DNA of 64,000 bases from Bacteroidaceae bacterium HV4-6-C5C (lineage in GTDB: Bacteria; Bacteroidota; Bacteroidia; Bacteroidales; Bacteroidaceae), in contig VOIU01000001.1 in assembly GCA_007896885.1 (NCBI GenBank), positions 360,840 through 424,839 of the forward strand, in the 5' to 3' direction. This document shows positions 18,188 to 27,926 of this stretch, piece after piece; position 1 is the first letter of the stretch; each line of letters starts with the position of its first letter. Position numbers and translations under genes: made by a program. The notes under the pieces were generated by a model. That model did not search any database. It worked only from the letters and a program-made list of their open reading frames with translations, and was not told where the DNA came from.

Positions 18188-19534
18188 TTAAACCCCAGTA
18201 TAAGAATGGGGAGTAATTTGGCGTAATTCTTTTTTAATGTCTTCACTTACATTCAGTTCCTCTATAAAATCTTTAATTGAAGTCTCGGTTATAGCCTGAT
18301 TCGTCCTTGTCAATGCCTTCAGAGCTTCATAAGGATGAGGATAAGCCTCGCGGCGAAGAATAGTTTGAATCGCTTCGGCTACAACGCTCCAGCAATTATC
18401 CAAATCACGGTAGATTACTGTTTCATTCAACAACAATTTACGCAAGCCTTTCAACGAGCTTTGAATTGCAATAAGTGTGTGACCAAATGGCACACCGACA
18501 TTACGCAATACTGTAGAGTCTGTTAAGTCTCTTTGGAGTCTGGATACAGGTAACTTTGCAGACAGATGCTCAAATAGAGCATTTGCCAAGCCTAAGTTTC
18601 CTTCGGCATTCTCAAAATCAATCGGATTGACTTTATGAGGCATTGCACTGGAGCCCACTTCTCCTGCTTTTATCTTTTGCTTAAAGTATTCCATTGAGAT
18701 ATACTGCCAAAAGTCGCGGTTCATATCAACCATGATCGTATTTACGCGTTTCATGGCATCGAAAACGGCAGACAGGTTATCGTAATTGGAAATCTGCGTC
18801 GAGTATTCTTCGCGCACCAATCCAAGTTTATCTGCAACGAACTTATTGCCAAACGACTTCCAGTCGATTCCCGGATAAGCCACATGATGTGCATTGTAAT
18901 TTCCTGTAGCTCCACCGAACTTGGCTGTCAGCGTAGAAGTTTTCAATACAGCCAATTGATTTTCCAAACGATACACAAAAACCATCAGTTCCTTCCCCAA
19001 GCGGGTCGGTGAAGCCGGCTGTCCATGAGTCCGGGCAAGCATCGGGATGGCAGACCATTCCGTAGCATAAGCACGCAGTTGTTCCACCAATTCTTCAATT
19101 GCCGGGTAATAAACCTGCACCAAAGCTTCCTTAATGGAAAGAGGAACGGAAGTATTGTTAATATCTTGTGAAGTCAAACCAAAATGAATGAATTCTTTAT
19201 ATGCATCGAGTCCACCCAATTCATCAAACTTCTCTTTAAGGAAATATTCCACAGCTTTTACATCATGATTCGTCACGCTTTCGATATCTTTTATGCGCTG
19301 TGCATCCTGTTCGGAGAATGTGCCATAGATATTTCTCAACTTATCGAAAACAGACACCGGTACCTCTTTAAGTTGAGGTAAGGGTATTTCACACAATGCA
19401 ATAAAGTATTCCACTTCAACTTGCACACGATACTTCATCAAAGCATATTCTGAGAAATAAGCAGCTAAAGGTTCGGTTTTACTTCTATATCGGCCGTCAA
19501 TCGGAGAGATTGCAGTAAGTATATCAAGTTCCAT
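18188..19534 (-). CDS. purB: Adenylosuccinate lyase
   Basis: A 448-residue member of the fumarase/aspartase superfamily. The signature SSAMPHKVNPIDFENAEGN is present, with the catalytic Ser loop, and the substrate motifs TSQDINNT and ARTHGQPASPTRLG. The enzyme acts twice in purine synthesis, cleaving SAICAR and adenylosuccinate. It is the first gene of a three-gene minus-strand unit with the pseudouridine synthase and asnS. A -7 box lies about 32 bp upstream. Confidence 0.97.
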   Translation of the reverse strand: MELDILTAISPIDGRYRSKTEPLAAYFSEYALMKYRVQVEVEYFIALCEIPLPQLKEVPVSVFDKLRNIYGTFSEQDAQRIKDIESVTNHDVKAVEYFLKEKFDELGGLDAYKEFIHFGLTSQDINNTSVPLSIKEALVQVYYPAIEELVEQLRAYATEWSAIPMLARTHGQPASPTRLGKELMVFVYRLENQLAVLKTSTLTAKFGGATGNYNAHHVAYPGIDWKSFGNKFVADKLGLVREEYSTQISNYDNLSAVFDAMKRVNTIMVDMNRDFWQYISMEYFKQKIKAGEVGSSAMPHKVNPIDFENAEGNLGLANALFEHLSAKLPVSRLQRDLTDSTVLRNVGVPFGHTLIAIQSSLKGLRKLLLNETVIYRDLDNCWSVVAEAIQTILRREAYPHPYEALKALTRTNQAITETSIKDFIEELNVSEDIKKELRQITPHSYTGV

Positions 19535-19565
19535 TTATTGTCGTATTTTGGTAATTATCAGACCG

Positions 19566-19573
19566 CAAAGTTA
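19566..19573 (-). promoter_or_regulatory. -7 box of purB
   Basis: The minus strand reads TAACTTTG, matching TAnnTTTG, with a short leader to the ATG at 19534. No clear -33 element was seen. Confidence 0.5.
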
Positions 19574-19790
19574 ATATATTCCAAGTAAATAAGAGATAAA
19601 AATTATGAGAAAGTTACAAAAGGAAGTTAAGTCATCCAATAAGCACCTCTCGAAAATCTCTCTATGCCGGAAAAAGCTAACGGCACTCTCCCCCTAGAGT
19701 TTTTTGCGTATTTTAATTGCACAATTGCACTAATCAAGGTAACAAATTGATATAAAGCGCAATGCACGGATGTAGTTGAGTGAAACAGTA

Positions 19791-19918
19791 GGATGCAATT
19801 GAATTTAATTGCATCCTTGTCGTTTCCAGATATAGATTGACCCCTTTTAGCATTCCCTGAATAGGCTTAACTTTCATTCTTTGAAAGAAAAAGAGGAAGC
19901 ATCTCTTTTTCTTTCAAA
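19791..19918. repeat. Two perfect hairpins in the purB / metal ATPase intergenic region
   Basis: GGATGCAATT (19791-19800) pairs with AATTGCATCC (19807-19816). TTTGAAAGAAAAAGAG (19880-19895) pairs perfectly over 16 bp with 19903-19918. The flanking genes diverge, so these are not needed as their terminators. No open frame in 19574-20269 looks like a gene. Confidence 0.6.
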
Positions 19919-20038
19919 TTTCCCTGCTCTATTTTGAGACATCAGCCTTAGTTTCTTTCTTGTTGATGCACAGTCTTTCTTGTGTTTATCCATGGTCTAT
20001 GACAGTTCAATCCTTAATGTGAATTCATTACCCACAGT

Positions 20039-20102
20039 TGTGACTCACTTGCCTCACAGATGTGACTCATCTTACTGACAGCCGTGGCGCAAGTGAGTCA
20101 CA
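20039..20102. repeat. 14-bp inverted repeat upstream of the metal ATPase gene
   Basis: TGTGACTCACTTGC (20039-20052) is perfectly inverted at 20089-20102. A third TGTGACTCA word lies inside the loop, and CAGCCGTGG occurs twice nearby. The cluster lies more than 100 bp before the promoter, and its role is unknown. Confidence 0.55.
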
Positions 20103-20215
20103 GCCGTGGTTCTCCTGTCAAAATAGAGCTAAATACAAAAGAAAGCAGAGGGATAAGCAAAGCAGAGAGCACTCTTTTCGGTTCCAGACACCTGTCTTAT
20201 TGCTACAATACGACT

Positions 20216-20232
20216 TTGCAACCGGGTTGCAA
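20216..20232. promoter_or_regulatory. 17-bp palindromic operator before the metal ATPase
   Basis: TTGCAACC-G-GGTTGCAA is a perfect 8-1-8 palindrome, covering the place where the -33 element would lie for the -7 box at 20244-20251. Fur-family proteins usually bind short palindromes with one central base, and the downstream gene encodes such a protein. Confidence 0.6.
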
Positions 20233-20243
20233 GCCCTATCCCA

Positions 20244-20251
20244 TACCTTTG
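20244..20251 (+). promoter_or_regulatory. -7 box of the metal ATPase operon
   Basis: TACCTTTG matches TAnnTTTG exactly and lies 18 bp before the ATG at 20270, which supports that start rather than the upstream in-frame ATG at 20084. Confidence 0.6.
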
Positions 20252-20269
20252 CAGAAAAAAAGAAAAGAT

Positions 20270-22246
20270 ATGAGTCAAAGTTGCTGCAGCAAATGCTGCA
20301 TGGACGAAAGTCCCGAAGTAAAACATACGGATATGGAAAATTCGACTTGCGATTCCAAGCTTCACAAGTTAAAAGAGTACTGGAAAATGGGGTTATCCGC
20401 CCTCTTGCTAATTACAGGAATCATGCTTCATCTACTTAATGTCTCCTTTTTCCAAAATAGCAACATACAGCTATGCTGGTACGTGATGGCCTATTTGCCG
20501 GTCGGTCTGCCGGTTATAAAGGAAGCTTGGGAAACTATCACACATAAAGACTATTTCAGTGAATTCACCCTTATGTCAGTCGCAACATTCGGAGCCTTCT
20601 ATATCGGAGAATATCCAGAAGCTGTAGCCGTGATGCTTTTCTATGCCATTGGAGAGATGTTTCAGGAGAAAGCTGTCAGAGGTGCCAAGCGAAGCATTAA
20701 AGCTTTATTGGACATCAGACCTGAAACCGCAGTTGTAGTGCAAGGAATCAATCGCCTGGTAAAGACTCCTTCGAAAGTCCGGATTGATGAAATTATCGAA
20801 GTTAAAACAGGCGAACGTGTACCACTTGACGGAATCCTGCTTAACGAGACTGCTTCCTTCAACACCTCTGCACTGACCGGTGAAAGCATACCCCGTCAGA
20901 TCCAAAAAGACGAAGAGGTTCTTGCGGGCATGATTGTAACAGATAGAGTGATACAATTGCGGGTCACGAAATCATTTAATAATAGTGCTCTCGCCCGGAT
21001 ATTAGAATTGGTACAAAACGCTTCGGAACGCAAAGCACCTGCCGAGCTATTCATCCGGAAGTTTGCCCGTATTTATACGCCAATCGTTATCGGGCTTGCT
21101 CTGTCGGTGGTACTGCTTCCGTTTATTTATTCTTTCTTAAATACAGGGTTTATTTATGTATTCGACCGTTGTCTGTATAAAGGATTAATCTTTCTCATCA
21201 TTTCATGCCCTTGCGCACTGGTCATTAGCATTCCGCTAGGTTATTTTGCGGGAATAGGAGCCGCTTCACGAAAAGGGATTCTATTCAAAGGAGGGAATTA
21301 TCTTGAAGCCATCACTCATATTGATACTATAGTATTCGACAAGACCGGCACACTGACCAAAGGCTCTTTCGCGGTACAGACTTGCCAGCCCGCCACTGGA
21401 TTCACCATCGAAGAATTAATCGGTACGGTTGCCTCAACGGAACAGCATAGCACACACCCCATAGCTAAGGCTATTGTGAGTTATGCCGCTAACAAACAGA
21501 TTGCACTTCACCCTGTAGACAAGGTACAAGAGATTTCGGGATACGGACTGAAAGCGATATCAGAAAGCAAAGAAGTCCTCACGGGGAACATCAAGCTACT
21601 ATACCAGCAGCAGATTGATTTCCCGGAAGAATTGCTGACGGTTACCGATACTATAGTAGCATGCTCCATCAACTCGGTATATGCCGGCTATATCCTCCTG
21701 TCCGATACATTGAAAGAGGATGCAGCAACAGCTATCCACAGACTAAAAGCCTTAAATATCAGTAATATTCAGATATTATCGGGAGATAAACAAAGCATTG
21801 TCACTAACTTTGCAAAGAAGCTGGAAGTAGTAGAAGCCTACGGAGATTTACTCCCCGAAGGAAAAGTGAAGCATATTGAACAATTACGTCACAAAGAAGG
21901 CAGACAAGTAGCTTTCGTCGGCGACGGTATTAATGACGCGCCGGTATTGGCATTAAGCAATGTCGGCATTGCCATGGGAGGTTTAGGCAGTGACGCCGCC
22001 ATCGAAACGGCAGATGTCATCATACAGACCGACCACCCATCAAAAGTTGCGCTTGCCATAGAGATTGGTAAGTATACACGCCGCATTATCTGGCAGAATA
22101 TGGTGTTGATTTTTGGAATCAAACTGCTGGTAATGCTTCTTGGCACATTAGGTATAGCCACAATATGGGAAGCTGTTTTTGCCGATGTCGGGGTTACCTT
22201 ACTTGCCGTATTGAATGCAATGAGAATACAAAAGAACCTGGCCTGA
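20270..22246 (+). CDS. ZntA-like P1B-type heavy-metal exporting ATPase
   Basis: A 658-residue P-type ATPase from the ATG at 20270. It begins with a Cys-rich tail (MSQSCCSKCCMDE) in place of a full metal-binding domain. Motifs in order: TGES (203-206), the membrane metal site CPC (313-315), DKTGT with the phosphorylated Asp357, an STEQHSTHPIAKAI locus, and GDGINDAPVL. The last membrane segments contain ADVGVTLLAVLNAMR, which resembles the DxG motif of Zn/Cd/Pb exporters. It should pump divalent soft metals out of the cytoplasm. It is followed by a Fur-family gene. Confidence 0.9.
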   Translation: MSQSCCSKCCMDESPEVKHTDMENSTCDSKLHKLKEYWKMGLSALLLITGIMLHLLNVSFFQNSNIQLCWYVMAYLPVGLPVIKEAWETITHKDYFSEFTLMSVATFGAFYIGEYPEAVAVMLFYAIGEMFQEKAVRGAKRSIKALLDIRPETAVVVQGINRLVKTPSKVRIDEIIEVKTGERVPLDGILLNETASFNTSALTGESIPRQIQKDEEVLAGMIVTDRVIQLRVTKSFNNSALARILELVQNASERKAPAELFIRKFARIYTPIVIGLALSVVLLPFIYSFLNTGFIYVFDRCLYKGLIFLIISCPCALVISIPLGYFAGIGAASRKGILFKGGNYLEAITHIDTIVFDKTGTLTKGSFAVQTCQPATGFTIEELIGTVASTEQHSTHPIAKAIVSYAANKQIALHPVDKVQEISGYGLKAISESKEVLTGNIKLLYQQQIDFPEELLTVTDTIVACSINSVYAGYILLSDTLKEDAATAIHRLKALNISNIQILSGDKQSIVTNFAKKLEVVEAYGDLLPEGKVKHIEQLRHKEGRQVAFVGDGINDAPVLALSNVGIAMGGLGSDAAIETADVIIQTDHPSKVALAIEIGKYTRRIIWQNMVLIFGIKLLVMLLGTLGIATIWEAVFADVGVTLLAVLNAMRIQKNLA

Positions 22247-22281
22247 AGACTGTTCAAAAAAGACTATAAAAGTAAAGGAAG

Positions 22282-22713
22282 ATGGAAAATCAGAAATGCA
22301 TGGAGATGTTCTCCAAAAGAAATATAAAGCCTACAGCTATCCGCATCTTAATTTTAAGAACAATGCTTGAGGCAGGTCAGGCCGTTTCTTTACTCGATTT
22401 GGAAACAAGGCTCGATACGGTGGATAAGTCAACCATCTTCCGCACCATCACCTTATTCCTCTCCCACTACCTGATACACAGTATAGATGATGGAACAGGC
22501 TCGGTGAAGTATGCCGTTTGCAGCAACAATTGCAATTGCGATGTAGAAGACTTACACGCACACTTCTATTGCGAGAAATGCCATCGAACATTTTGTTTCA
22601 GAAGTATCCCCGCGCCTGTGGTTAATTTACCTGAAGGCTTTTCACTGGATAGCATCAACTATGTACTGAAAGGGCTCTGCCCCGAATGTAGTATGAAAAA
22701 AGCTCAAAACTAA
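22282..22713 (+). CDS. Fur-family metalloregulator
   Basis: A 143-residue regulator. The N-terminal half is a winged helix (KPTAIRILILRTMLEAGQAVSLLDLETRL, VDKSTIFRTITLFLSHYLIHSI). The C-terminal half has HAHFYCEKCHRTFC and CPEC, two paired cysteine sites that bind structural zinc in Fur/Zur proteins. It lies 35 bp after the metal ATPase gene and probably controls it through the palindrome at 20216-20232. Its metal (zinc is the simplest guess) is not proven by the sequence. Confidence 0.88.
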   Translation: MENQKCMEMFSKRNIKPTAIRILILRTMLEAGQAVSLLDLETRLDTVDKSTIFRTITLFLSHYLIHSIDDGTGSVKYAVCSNNCNCDVEDLHAHFYCEKCHRTFCFRSIPAPVVNLPEGFSLDSINYVLKGLCPECSMKKAQN

Positions 22714-22945
22714 AACGCCCGATCTAGCCGGCCTCATCGCTCCTTTTTTCGCTATCCAGCCTCAATCCTTGCTTAAAATTACCATGAAATAGGTATTTCG
22801 CATAAAAAAAGTAAAGCGTTACTTTGCACTATGAGAAAATTAGGATAAAGTATTTTTCACTATTTGCCACTTAAATACACTTTATCCTGCACCAACATAA
22901 GCAAAAAAGCAAGAAATGCATATATTTGTCGCTAAAACCAAAAGA

Positions 22946-23509
22946 ATGGATATCAATGATGATGTTTTTTTGGAGAAAATAAACAGTCAGTCCCCCACTG
23001 CTTACCACGAACTTTATAATGAATATTATAAGGCTTTGGTAATCTATGCTGCTAATTTTTTGGCTACAACAGATACAGCAGAAGACATCGTACAGGAAAT
23101 TTTCGCCACAATATGGGAAAAGAAAATCTCATTCATCTCATTGCAATCACTAAAAACCTATCTGTATAATTCCACAAGAAATGCAGCACTGAATTATTTA
23201 AAGCATCAAAACGTGGAAACCGGCTATATCCAATATATGCTGGATACTTATAAAGAAATAACTGAAGAAGATACGAATGAAGAAGAAGTGTACCGAATTC
23301 TTTTCAAAAGTATAGATCAACTTCCTCCGCGATGCCATGAAATTTTTGTCCTTCACATGGAAGGAAAGAAAAACGAAGAAATAGCACAAGCACTTGGTTT
23401 AAGTATTGAAACGGTTAAAACACAGAAAAAAAGAGCTTTACAATCTCTAAAAAGACAAATGGGATCGCTATTCTTCTTAACGAGCCTCATCAACATGATG
23501 AACTATTAA
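22946..23509 (+). CDS. ECF-type RNA polymerase sigma factor
   Basis: A 187-residue sigma-70 of the ECF group. Region 2 has AYHELYNEYYKALVIYAANFL and AEDIVQEIFATIWEKK; region 4 has LPPRCHEIFVLHMEGKKNEEIAQALGLSIETVKTQKKRALQSL. An ATG at 22916 is also in frame, but a perfect -7 box (TATATTTG, 22921-22928) lies between the two and favours 22946. A second box, TTACTTTG, is at 22819-22826. It heads a locus with its anti-sigma factor and a TonB receptor, a classical trans-envelope signalling arrangement. Confidence 0.92.
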   Translation: MDINDDVFLEKINSQSPTAYHELYNEYYKALVIYAANFLATTDTAEDIVQEIFATIWEKKISFISLQSLKTYLYNSTRNAALNYLKHQNVETGYIQYMLDTYKEITEEDTNEEEVYRILFKSIDQLPPRCHEIFVLHMEGKKNEEIAQALGLSIETVKTQKKRALQSLKRQMGSLFFLTSLINMMNY

Positions 23510-23608
23510 AAAGCTTTTTTCATATCATTTTTCATTTTTATTTCTTTTCGTGTACCTCTTTTTGATACTATAATTGTCTATGTAGCATAAAAAAGAAAGC
23601 AAGTTAAC

Positions 23609-24820
23609 ATGTACCTCAATAAAGATATCGAACAAATATTAGCCAAGCACTTTTTAGGAAATATCACAGATCAGGAAGATGAGATATTAAGAAAGTGGAT
23701 CGACCTATCGGATGAAAATAAAGCTTTATTTCAGAAGCTAAGCACAGCCGACAAACTTTCGGTAAAATATAAAAACTATACGGAGATAGACTCAGAAAGA
23801 GCTTGGATTCGTTTCAAGAAAAAGCATATCCGCTCATCACTAATAATCGTATTGCGCTATGCAGCAACACTCCTATTGCCCATCCTCATCGCATGCGGCA
23901 TGTGGTATTTTTCGCTAGACAATAAAAAAGAGGAGAAGCGGGAAGTCGCAGAAATTGTCCTTCCGGGTATTTCTCAAGCTACACTAACCTTACCCGGAAA
24001 TCAGAAAAGAGTATTGACAGGATGCTCTACAAGCCCTATCAATGTGAATAAAAGCACAATAGCAGTGCCTCACAACGGAACATTAATCTATTCGCCAATA
24101 GTACCAGAAAAGATAACCAACTCCGAAAATGAACCGGAGAGAAAACAGTCTGAAGAGATAAAAGCCGGAAATAATGAGAACAACACATTGACCACAGAAG
24201 GAGGAAACGAATTTTGGGTTAAGCTGGAAGATGGTACCGTCATACACCTTAATTATAATACAGAATTACGTTATCCCGTCAGGTTCGGCAATCATGAGCG
24301 GACGGTTTATTTGAAAGGTGAAGCATACTTCAAGATAGCCAAAGATGCCCGCCCTTTTTATGTAATCACCGACGAAGGAAGTATCAAACAGTACGGGACG
24401 GAGTTCAATGTAAACACCTTCAGCCCGGGTCGGACAGAAGTTGTATTGGTACGAGGAAAAATTAGCCTCTCTGCGACAAGTAAAAACAAAGAAACATTAT
24501 TGAAACCGGGACAAGTCGCAAACCTGCAAAAGAATAATGGAGGAATAGAAGTTCGTGATGTTGATCCGGCGACCTATGTCGGCTGGAACTATGGACGACT
24601 CATCTTTAATAATACAACACTTGAAGACATCATGCAGACACTGAAACATTGGTATGGAGTGAACATTTATTTTGAACAGGAATCATTAAAGAACCTACAC
24701 TTTACCGGTGACATGGACCGGTACGGAAGCATTAATCCGATACTCCAAGCCATAGCGCAAACGACTAATATACGAATCTCGATTAAAGAAAAAAAAGTAA
24801 TAATATCATCGTTTAATTAA
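23609..24820 (+). CDS. FecR-family anti-sigma factor
   Basis: A 403-residue protein. The cytoplasmic N-terminus should bind the sigma factor. One membrane segment lies at about residues 74-96 (LIIVLRYAATLLLPILIACGMWYF). After a polar linker of about 100 residues the periplasmic FecR domain follows (FWVKLEDGTVIHLNYNTELRYPVRF, TVYLKGEAYFKIAKDARPFYVI). The C-terminal domain (GWNYGRLIFNNTTLEDIMQTLKHWYGVNIYF) is STN-like and should contact the TonB receptor. The linker is longer than usual for the family. Confidence 0.92.
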   Translation: MYLNKDIEQILAKHFLGNITDQEDEILRKWIDLSDENKALFQKLSTADKLSVKYKNYTEIDSERAWIRFKKKHIRSSLIIVLRYAATLLLPILIACGMWYFSLDNKKEEKREVAEIVLPGISQATLTLPGNQKRVLTGCSTSPINVNKSTIAVPHNGTLIYSPIVPEKITNSENEPERKQSEEIKAGNNENNTLTTEGGNEFWVKLEDGTVIHLNYNTELRYPVRFGNHERTVYLKGEAYFKIAKDARPFYVITDEGSIKQYGTEFNVNTFSPGRTEVVLVRGKISLSATSKNKETLLKPGQVANLQKNNGGIEVRDVDPATYVGWNYGRLIFNNTTLEDIMQTLKHWYGVNIYFEQESLKNLHFTGDMDRYGSINPILQAIAQTTNIRISIKEKKVIISSFN

Positions 24821-24833
24821 TACTTAACACAAT

Positions 24834-27800
24834 ATGGGAAAAAAGAATCACCGGAAAAGTTTAATAGCACTCCTTCTGGTAGCAGCTTTGTACTTATTGC
24901 CGGCATTGGCGTGTGCCACACCCACCGATGTTGACAAAAAAGTCACGCTGGAATTAAAAGATGCCGGCATCAAAGAATTTTTTGATGCTTTAAGACAGCA
25001 GACGGGATTGAGCTTTGTCTACAACATGGAGCAGACGGCTTCATTAAAGCCCATTACCCTGAAGGTAAAGAATGAATCTGTAGAGAATGTATTGAAAAGA
25101 GTTTTCGAGAAGACCGGTTTCACCTATAACATTGAACGAAACACGGTTATTATCTCTAAAAGACAGAAAGGCAGATATACCTTATCCGGAACGGTATATG
25201 TCAACCAGAAAGGGTGGATGCCTCTGTCTTATGTCAATATTCTGTTACCCCAGTTCTCAACAGGAACAATGTCCGACGAAAACGGAAAGTTCGAGCTCAG
25301 AGATTTACCCGACGGACCAGTAAACCTTGTAGTCAGTTCATTGGGCATGGTTACTATAGACACGACTATTGTCGTATCTAAAAATATAGATCATGTCAGA
25401 TTCTATATGAAGGAAAACAATTTTGCCTTAAAGGAAGTAGTCGTAACCGCCACTGGCAACAAAGCAGGGCAAGCAACCTCATCAACTATTGCCCGCACAG
25501 CTATGGATCATTTGCAAGCCACCAGCCTAAACGACGTCTTGCAATTGCTGCCGGGCGGATTAACCCGGAATCAGGATTTGAATTATGCCTCACAAGTCAA
25601 TATCCGGTCACTGTCCACCGATGCGGAGAATATGAATGGACTCGGTTCGGTTATAATCAAAGATGGTGCTCCCCTCTCAAATAATGCCAACTTGCAAGTT
25701 CTTAATCCGTCACTCAGCGGAGGAACTGCCAGTGTCGGTGGTCTAAGCTCTCCGGCAGGAGGTATTGATCTACGTTCCATATCAATGGATAATGTAGAGT
25801 CAGTGGAAGTTATTCGGGGAATTCCTTCGGTACAATATGGAGACTTAACCTCGGGTGCAGTTATTATCCATTCCAAAGCAGGACGAGAGCCTTATAAAGT
25901 CAGTTTCAAAACGAATCCCAATATTATTCAGACTTCCGTGAATAAAGGATATGCATTGGGAGCCAACAAAGGTAATCTGAATATTGGTGCGGATTATGCC
26001 CGTAACACGCTAAAGCCCACAGAATCTTATGCTTATTACCAACGGGCTACAGCTCAGGCATTATACTCCAATTCTTTTTTCAACAACCAGTTACACAGTA
26101 ATACTTCTCTTGATTTTACATTAGGAGAGAACAAAAGGAATAAAAATCCGGATGATGAAAAGCTGCAAAGAGCAGAGCGTGGAAAGGAGGTCGGCATCCG
26201 ACTGAATACCAACGGTTACCTGAATATGAATTGGGGATGGTTAAAGAGTATACGCTATACACTCTCCGGTAATTATACTTCTAAGCAGAGTCATTACGAA
26301 ACATTATTGGGCAATGCCAACTATCAATACTCCATGACAACAACGGATGGTGCCGTACTAAGCAACAAGCCGGGTACAAACGTGTACGACTCACAAGGGA
26401 ATAAAATAGCCAATATTCCCGCAGGAGAAGAAGGCTTATATGCCAACTACTTACCAGCTGATTACCTAACTAAATATGACATAGACGGCAAAGAAATAAA
26501 CACATTTGCGCAAATTCTGGCAAATTTGGCAAAAGAAGTCGGCCGCTTGGAAAATAGAATCACCTTTGGAGGAAGTTTCAAAAGCGACGGTAATGTGGGA
26601 AAAGGAAAAACATTCGATCCAGCAACTCCCCCCTATCGAAACATCTCGGTCAATAATTCCACGTCAAGACCACGTTCTTACAAAGACATTCCATTTGTCA
26701 ATCAGCTAAGTGCTTTTGCCGAAGAAAACTTTTCGTATGCTTTCGGACAGCGCAAATTGAAAGTACAAGTAGGTGCTCGTTATGATAATATTCTGGGATT
26801 TCGCGATATTGTGACTCCTCGCGCCAATCTAGCTTTTGATGTCATACCCTCATTACTTGTTCTACGTGGTGGATACGGTGTTACGGCAAAGTCTCCGACG
26901 GTCATGTATTTACATCCCGAAAAGGCATACTTCGAATACATCAACATTAATACAATAGCGGACGCCACCATTCCCGAAGCACAAAGAATGATTGTGACGA
27001 CTACCCGTGCGTTCGACACTAAAAACAACGATCTGAAAATAGCCACAAATAAGAAGGCGGAAATTGGCGTAGATCTTTTGTTTGGAAAGAAAGCACGCTT
27101 ATCGGTTACTGCCTTCAAAGAGCGCATGAACAACGGTTACTATATGAATGATGTGTATGTGCCGGTAACTTACCAGACTTATAAAGCCGGTGCTTTACCT
27201 ACCGACGGAATCAGTTTCCCGGCACTGATAGCCGACAAACAGTATCCGGTACTATCGGAATATTCTTCAGTGACCAACAACCTGAGTCTGAACACAGATG
27301 GTATAGAGTTCGACTTCAACTCGGGACGTATAGATCCGATACGCACCACTTTCTCACTAACCGGAGCTTGGATGAAGAGCCAAACCTATAATAACGGCTA
27401 TACTTATTATTCGGCAAGTGTGACCGACCCCGCGCAGGCACCACATATCGGTATTTATGAAAAGGGAATGAAGAAAAGAAACGAAGAACGTATCAGTACC
27501 TCATTAAGAGTGACGCACAATATTCCACGTCTGAGGATGGCAGTCACTTTAACCACTCAAGTCATCTGGAAAGATGCCGACTGGTATAAATTCGGCAACG
27601 ACTCCATTCCTGTGAAATATATCAATAAGAATGACGGGCAGATCTATGACTTCAATCCGGCTGATAAAAATAAAGCGGAGTTTGCAAGTATGATGAGGCA
27701 AGTGGAAACAAAATATTACATCAAAGAGAGTATGCCTCCATTACTCAGCATGAACATCAACATTAGCAAAGAAATAGGCGAGAATATGCGCTTGTCTTTC

Positions 27801-27920
27801 TTTGCCAATAACATGTTCTCCTCTCATCCTCTTTACGAATACAAACGTGCACCGGGAACCTACTTAAGACGTAACGAAGATTTGTTCTTCGGAGCAGAAT
27901 TATTGATCACATTAAAATAA
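24834..27920 (+). CDS. TonB-dependent outer membrane receptor with STN signalling domain
   Basis: A 1028-residue receptor. In order: signal peptide, an STN domain (residues 38-105, VTLELKDAGIKEFFDALRQQ), a carboxypeptidase-like regulatory domain (about 115-200), a plug (ATSLNDVLQLLPGGL, VESVEVIRGIPSVQYGDLTSGAVII) and a C-terminal beta barrel. STN domains pass a ligand signal to the FecR-type protein encoded just upstream. No SusD gene follows, so the ligand is more probably a metal complex, peptide or similar than a glycan. It ends six bases before the lipoprotein gene. Confidence 0.93.
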   Translation: MGKKNHRKSLIALLLVAALYLLPALACATPTDVDKKVTLELKDAGIKEFFDALRQQTGLSFVYNMEQTASLKPITLKVKNESVENVLKRVFEKTGFTYNIERNTVIISKRQKGRYTLSGTVYVNQKGWMPLSYVNILLPQFSTGTMSDENGKFELRDLPDGPVNLVVSSLGMVTIDTTIVVSKNIDHVRFYMKENNFALKEVVVTATGNKAGQATSSTIARTAMDHLQATSLNDVLQLLPGGLTRNQDLNYASQVNIRSLSTDAENMNGLGSVIIKDGAPLSNNANLQVLNPSLSGGTASVGGLSSPAGGIDLRSISMDNVESVEVIRGIPSVQYGDLTSGAVIIHSKAGREPYKVSFKTNPNIIQTSVNKGYALGANKGNLNIGADYARNTLKPTESYAYYQRATAQALYSNSFFNNQLHSNTSLDFTLGENKRNKNPDDEKLQRAERGKEVGIRLNTNGYLNMNWGWLKSIRYTLSGNYTSKQSHYETLLGNANYQYSMTTTDGAVLSNKPGTNVYDSQGNKIANIPAGEEGLYANYLPADYLTKYDIDGKEINTFAQILANLAKEVGRLENRITFGGSFKSDGNVGKGKTFDPATPPYRNISVNNSTSRPRSYKDIPFVNQLSAFAEENFSYAFGQRKLKVQVGARYDNILGFRDIVTPRANLAFDVIPSLLVLRGGYGVTAKSPTVMYLHPEKAYFEYININTIADATIPEAQRMIVTTTRAFDTKNNDLKIATNKKAEIGVDLLFGKKARLSVTAFKERMNNGYYMNDVYVPVTYQTYKAGALPTDGISFPALIADKQYPVLSEYSSVTNNLSLNTDGIEFDFNSGRIDPIRTTFSLTGAWMKSQTYNNGYTYYSASVTDPAQAPHIGIYEKGMKKRNEERISTSLRVTHNIPRLRMAVTLTTQVIWKDADWYKFGNDSIPVKYINKNDGQIYDFNPADKNKAEFASMMRQVETKYYIKESMPPLLSMNINISKEIGENMRLSFFANNMFSSHPLYEYKRAPGTYLRRNEDLFFGAELLITLK

Positions 27921-27926
27921 GAAGCA

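Noticed and set aside
20084..20269. Extension of the metal ATPase to an upstream ATG
   Set aside because: The operator and -7 box lie inside this extension, so the ATG at 20270 is the better start.
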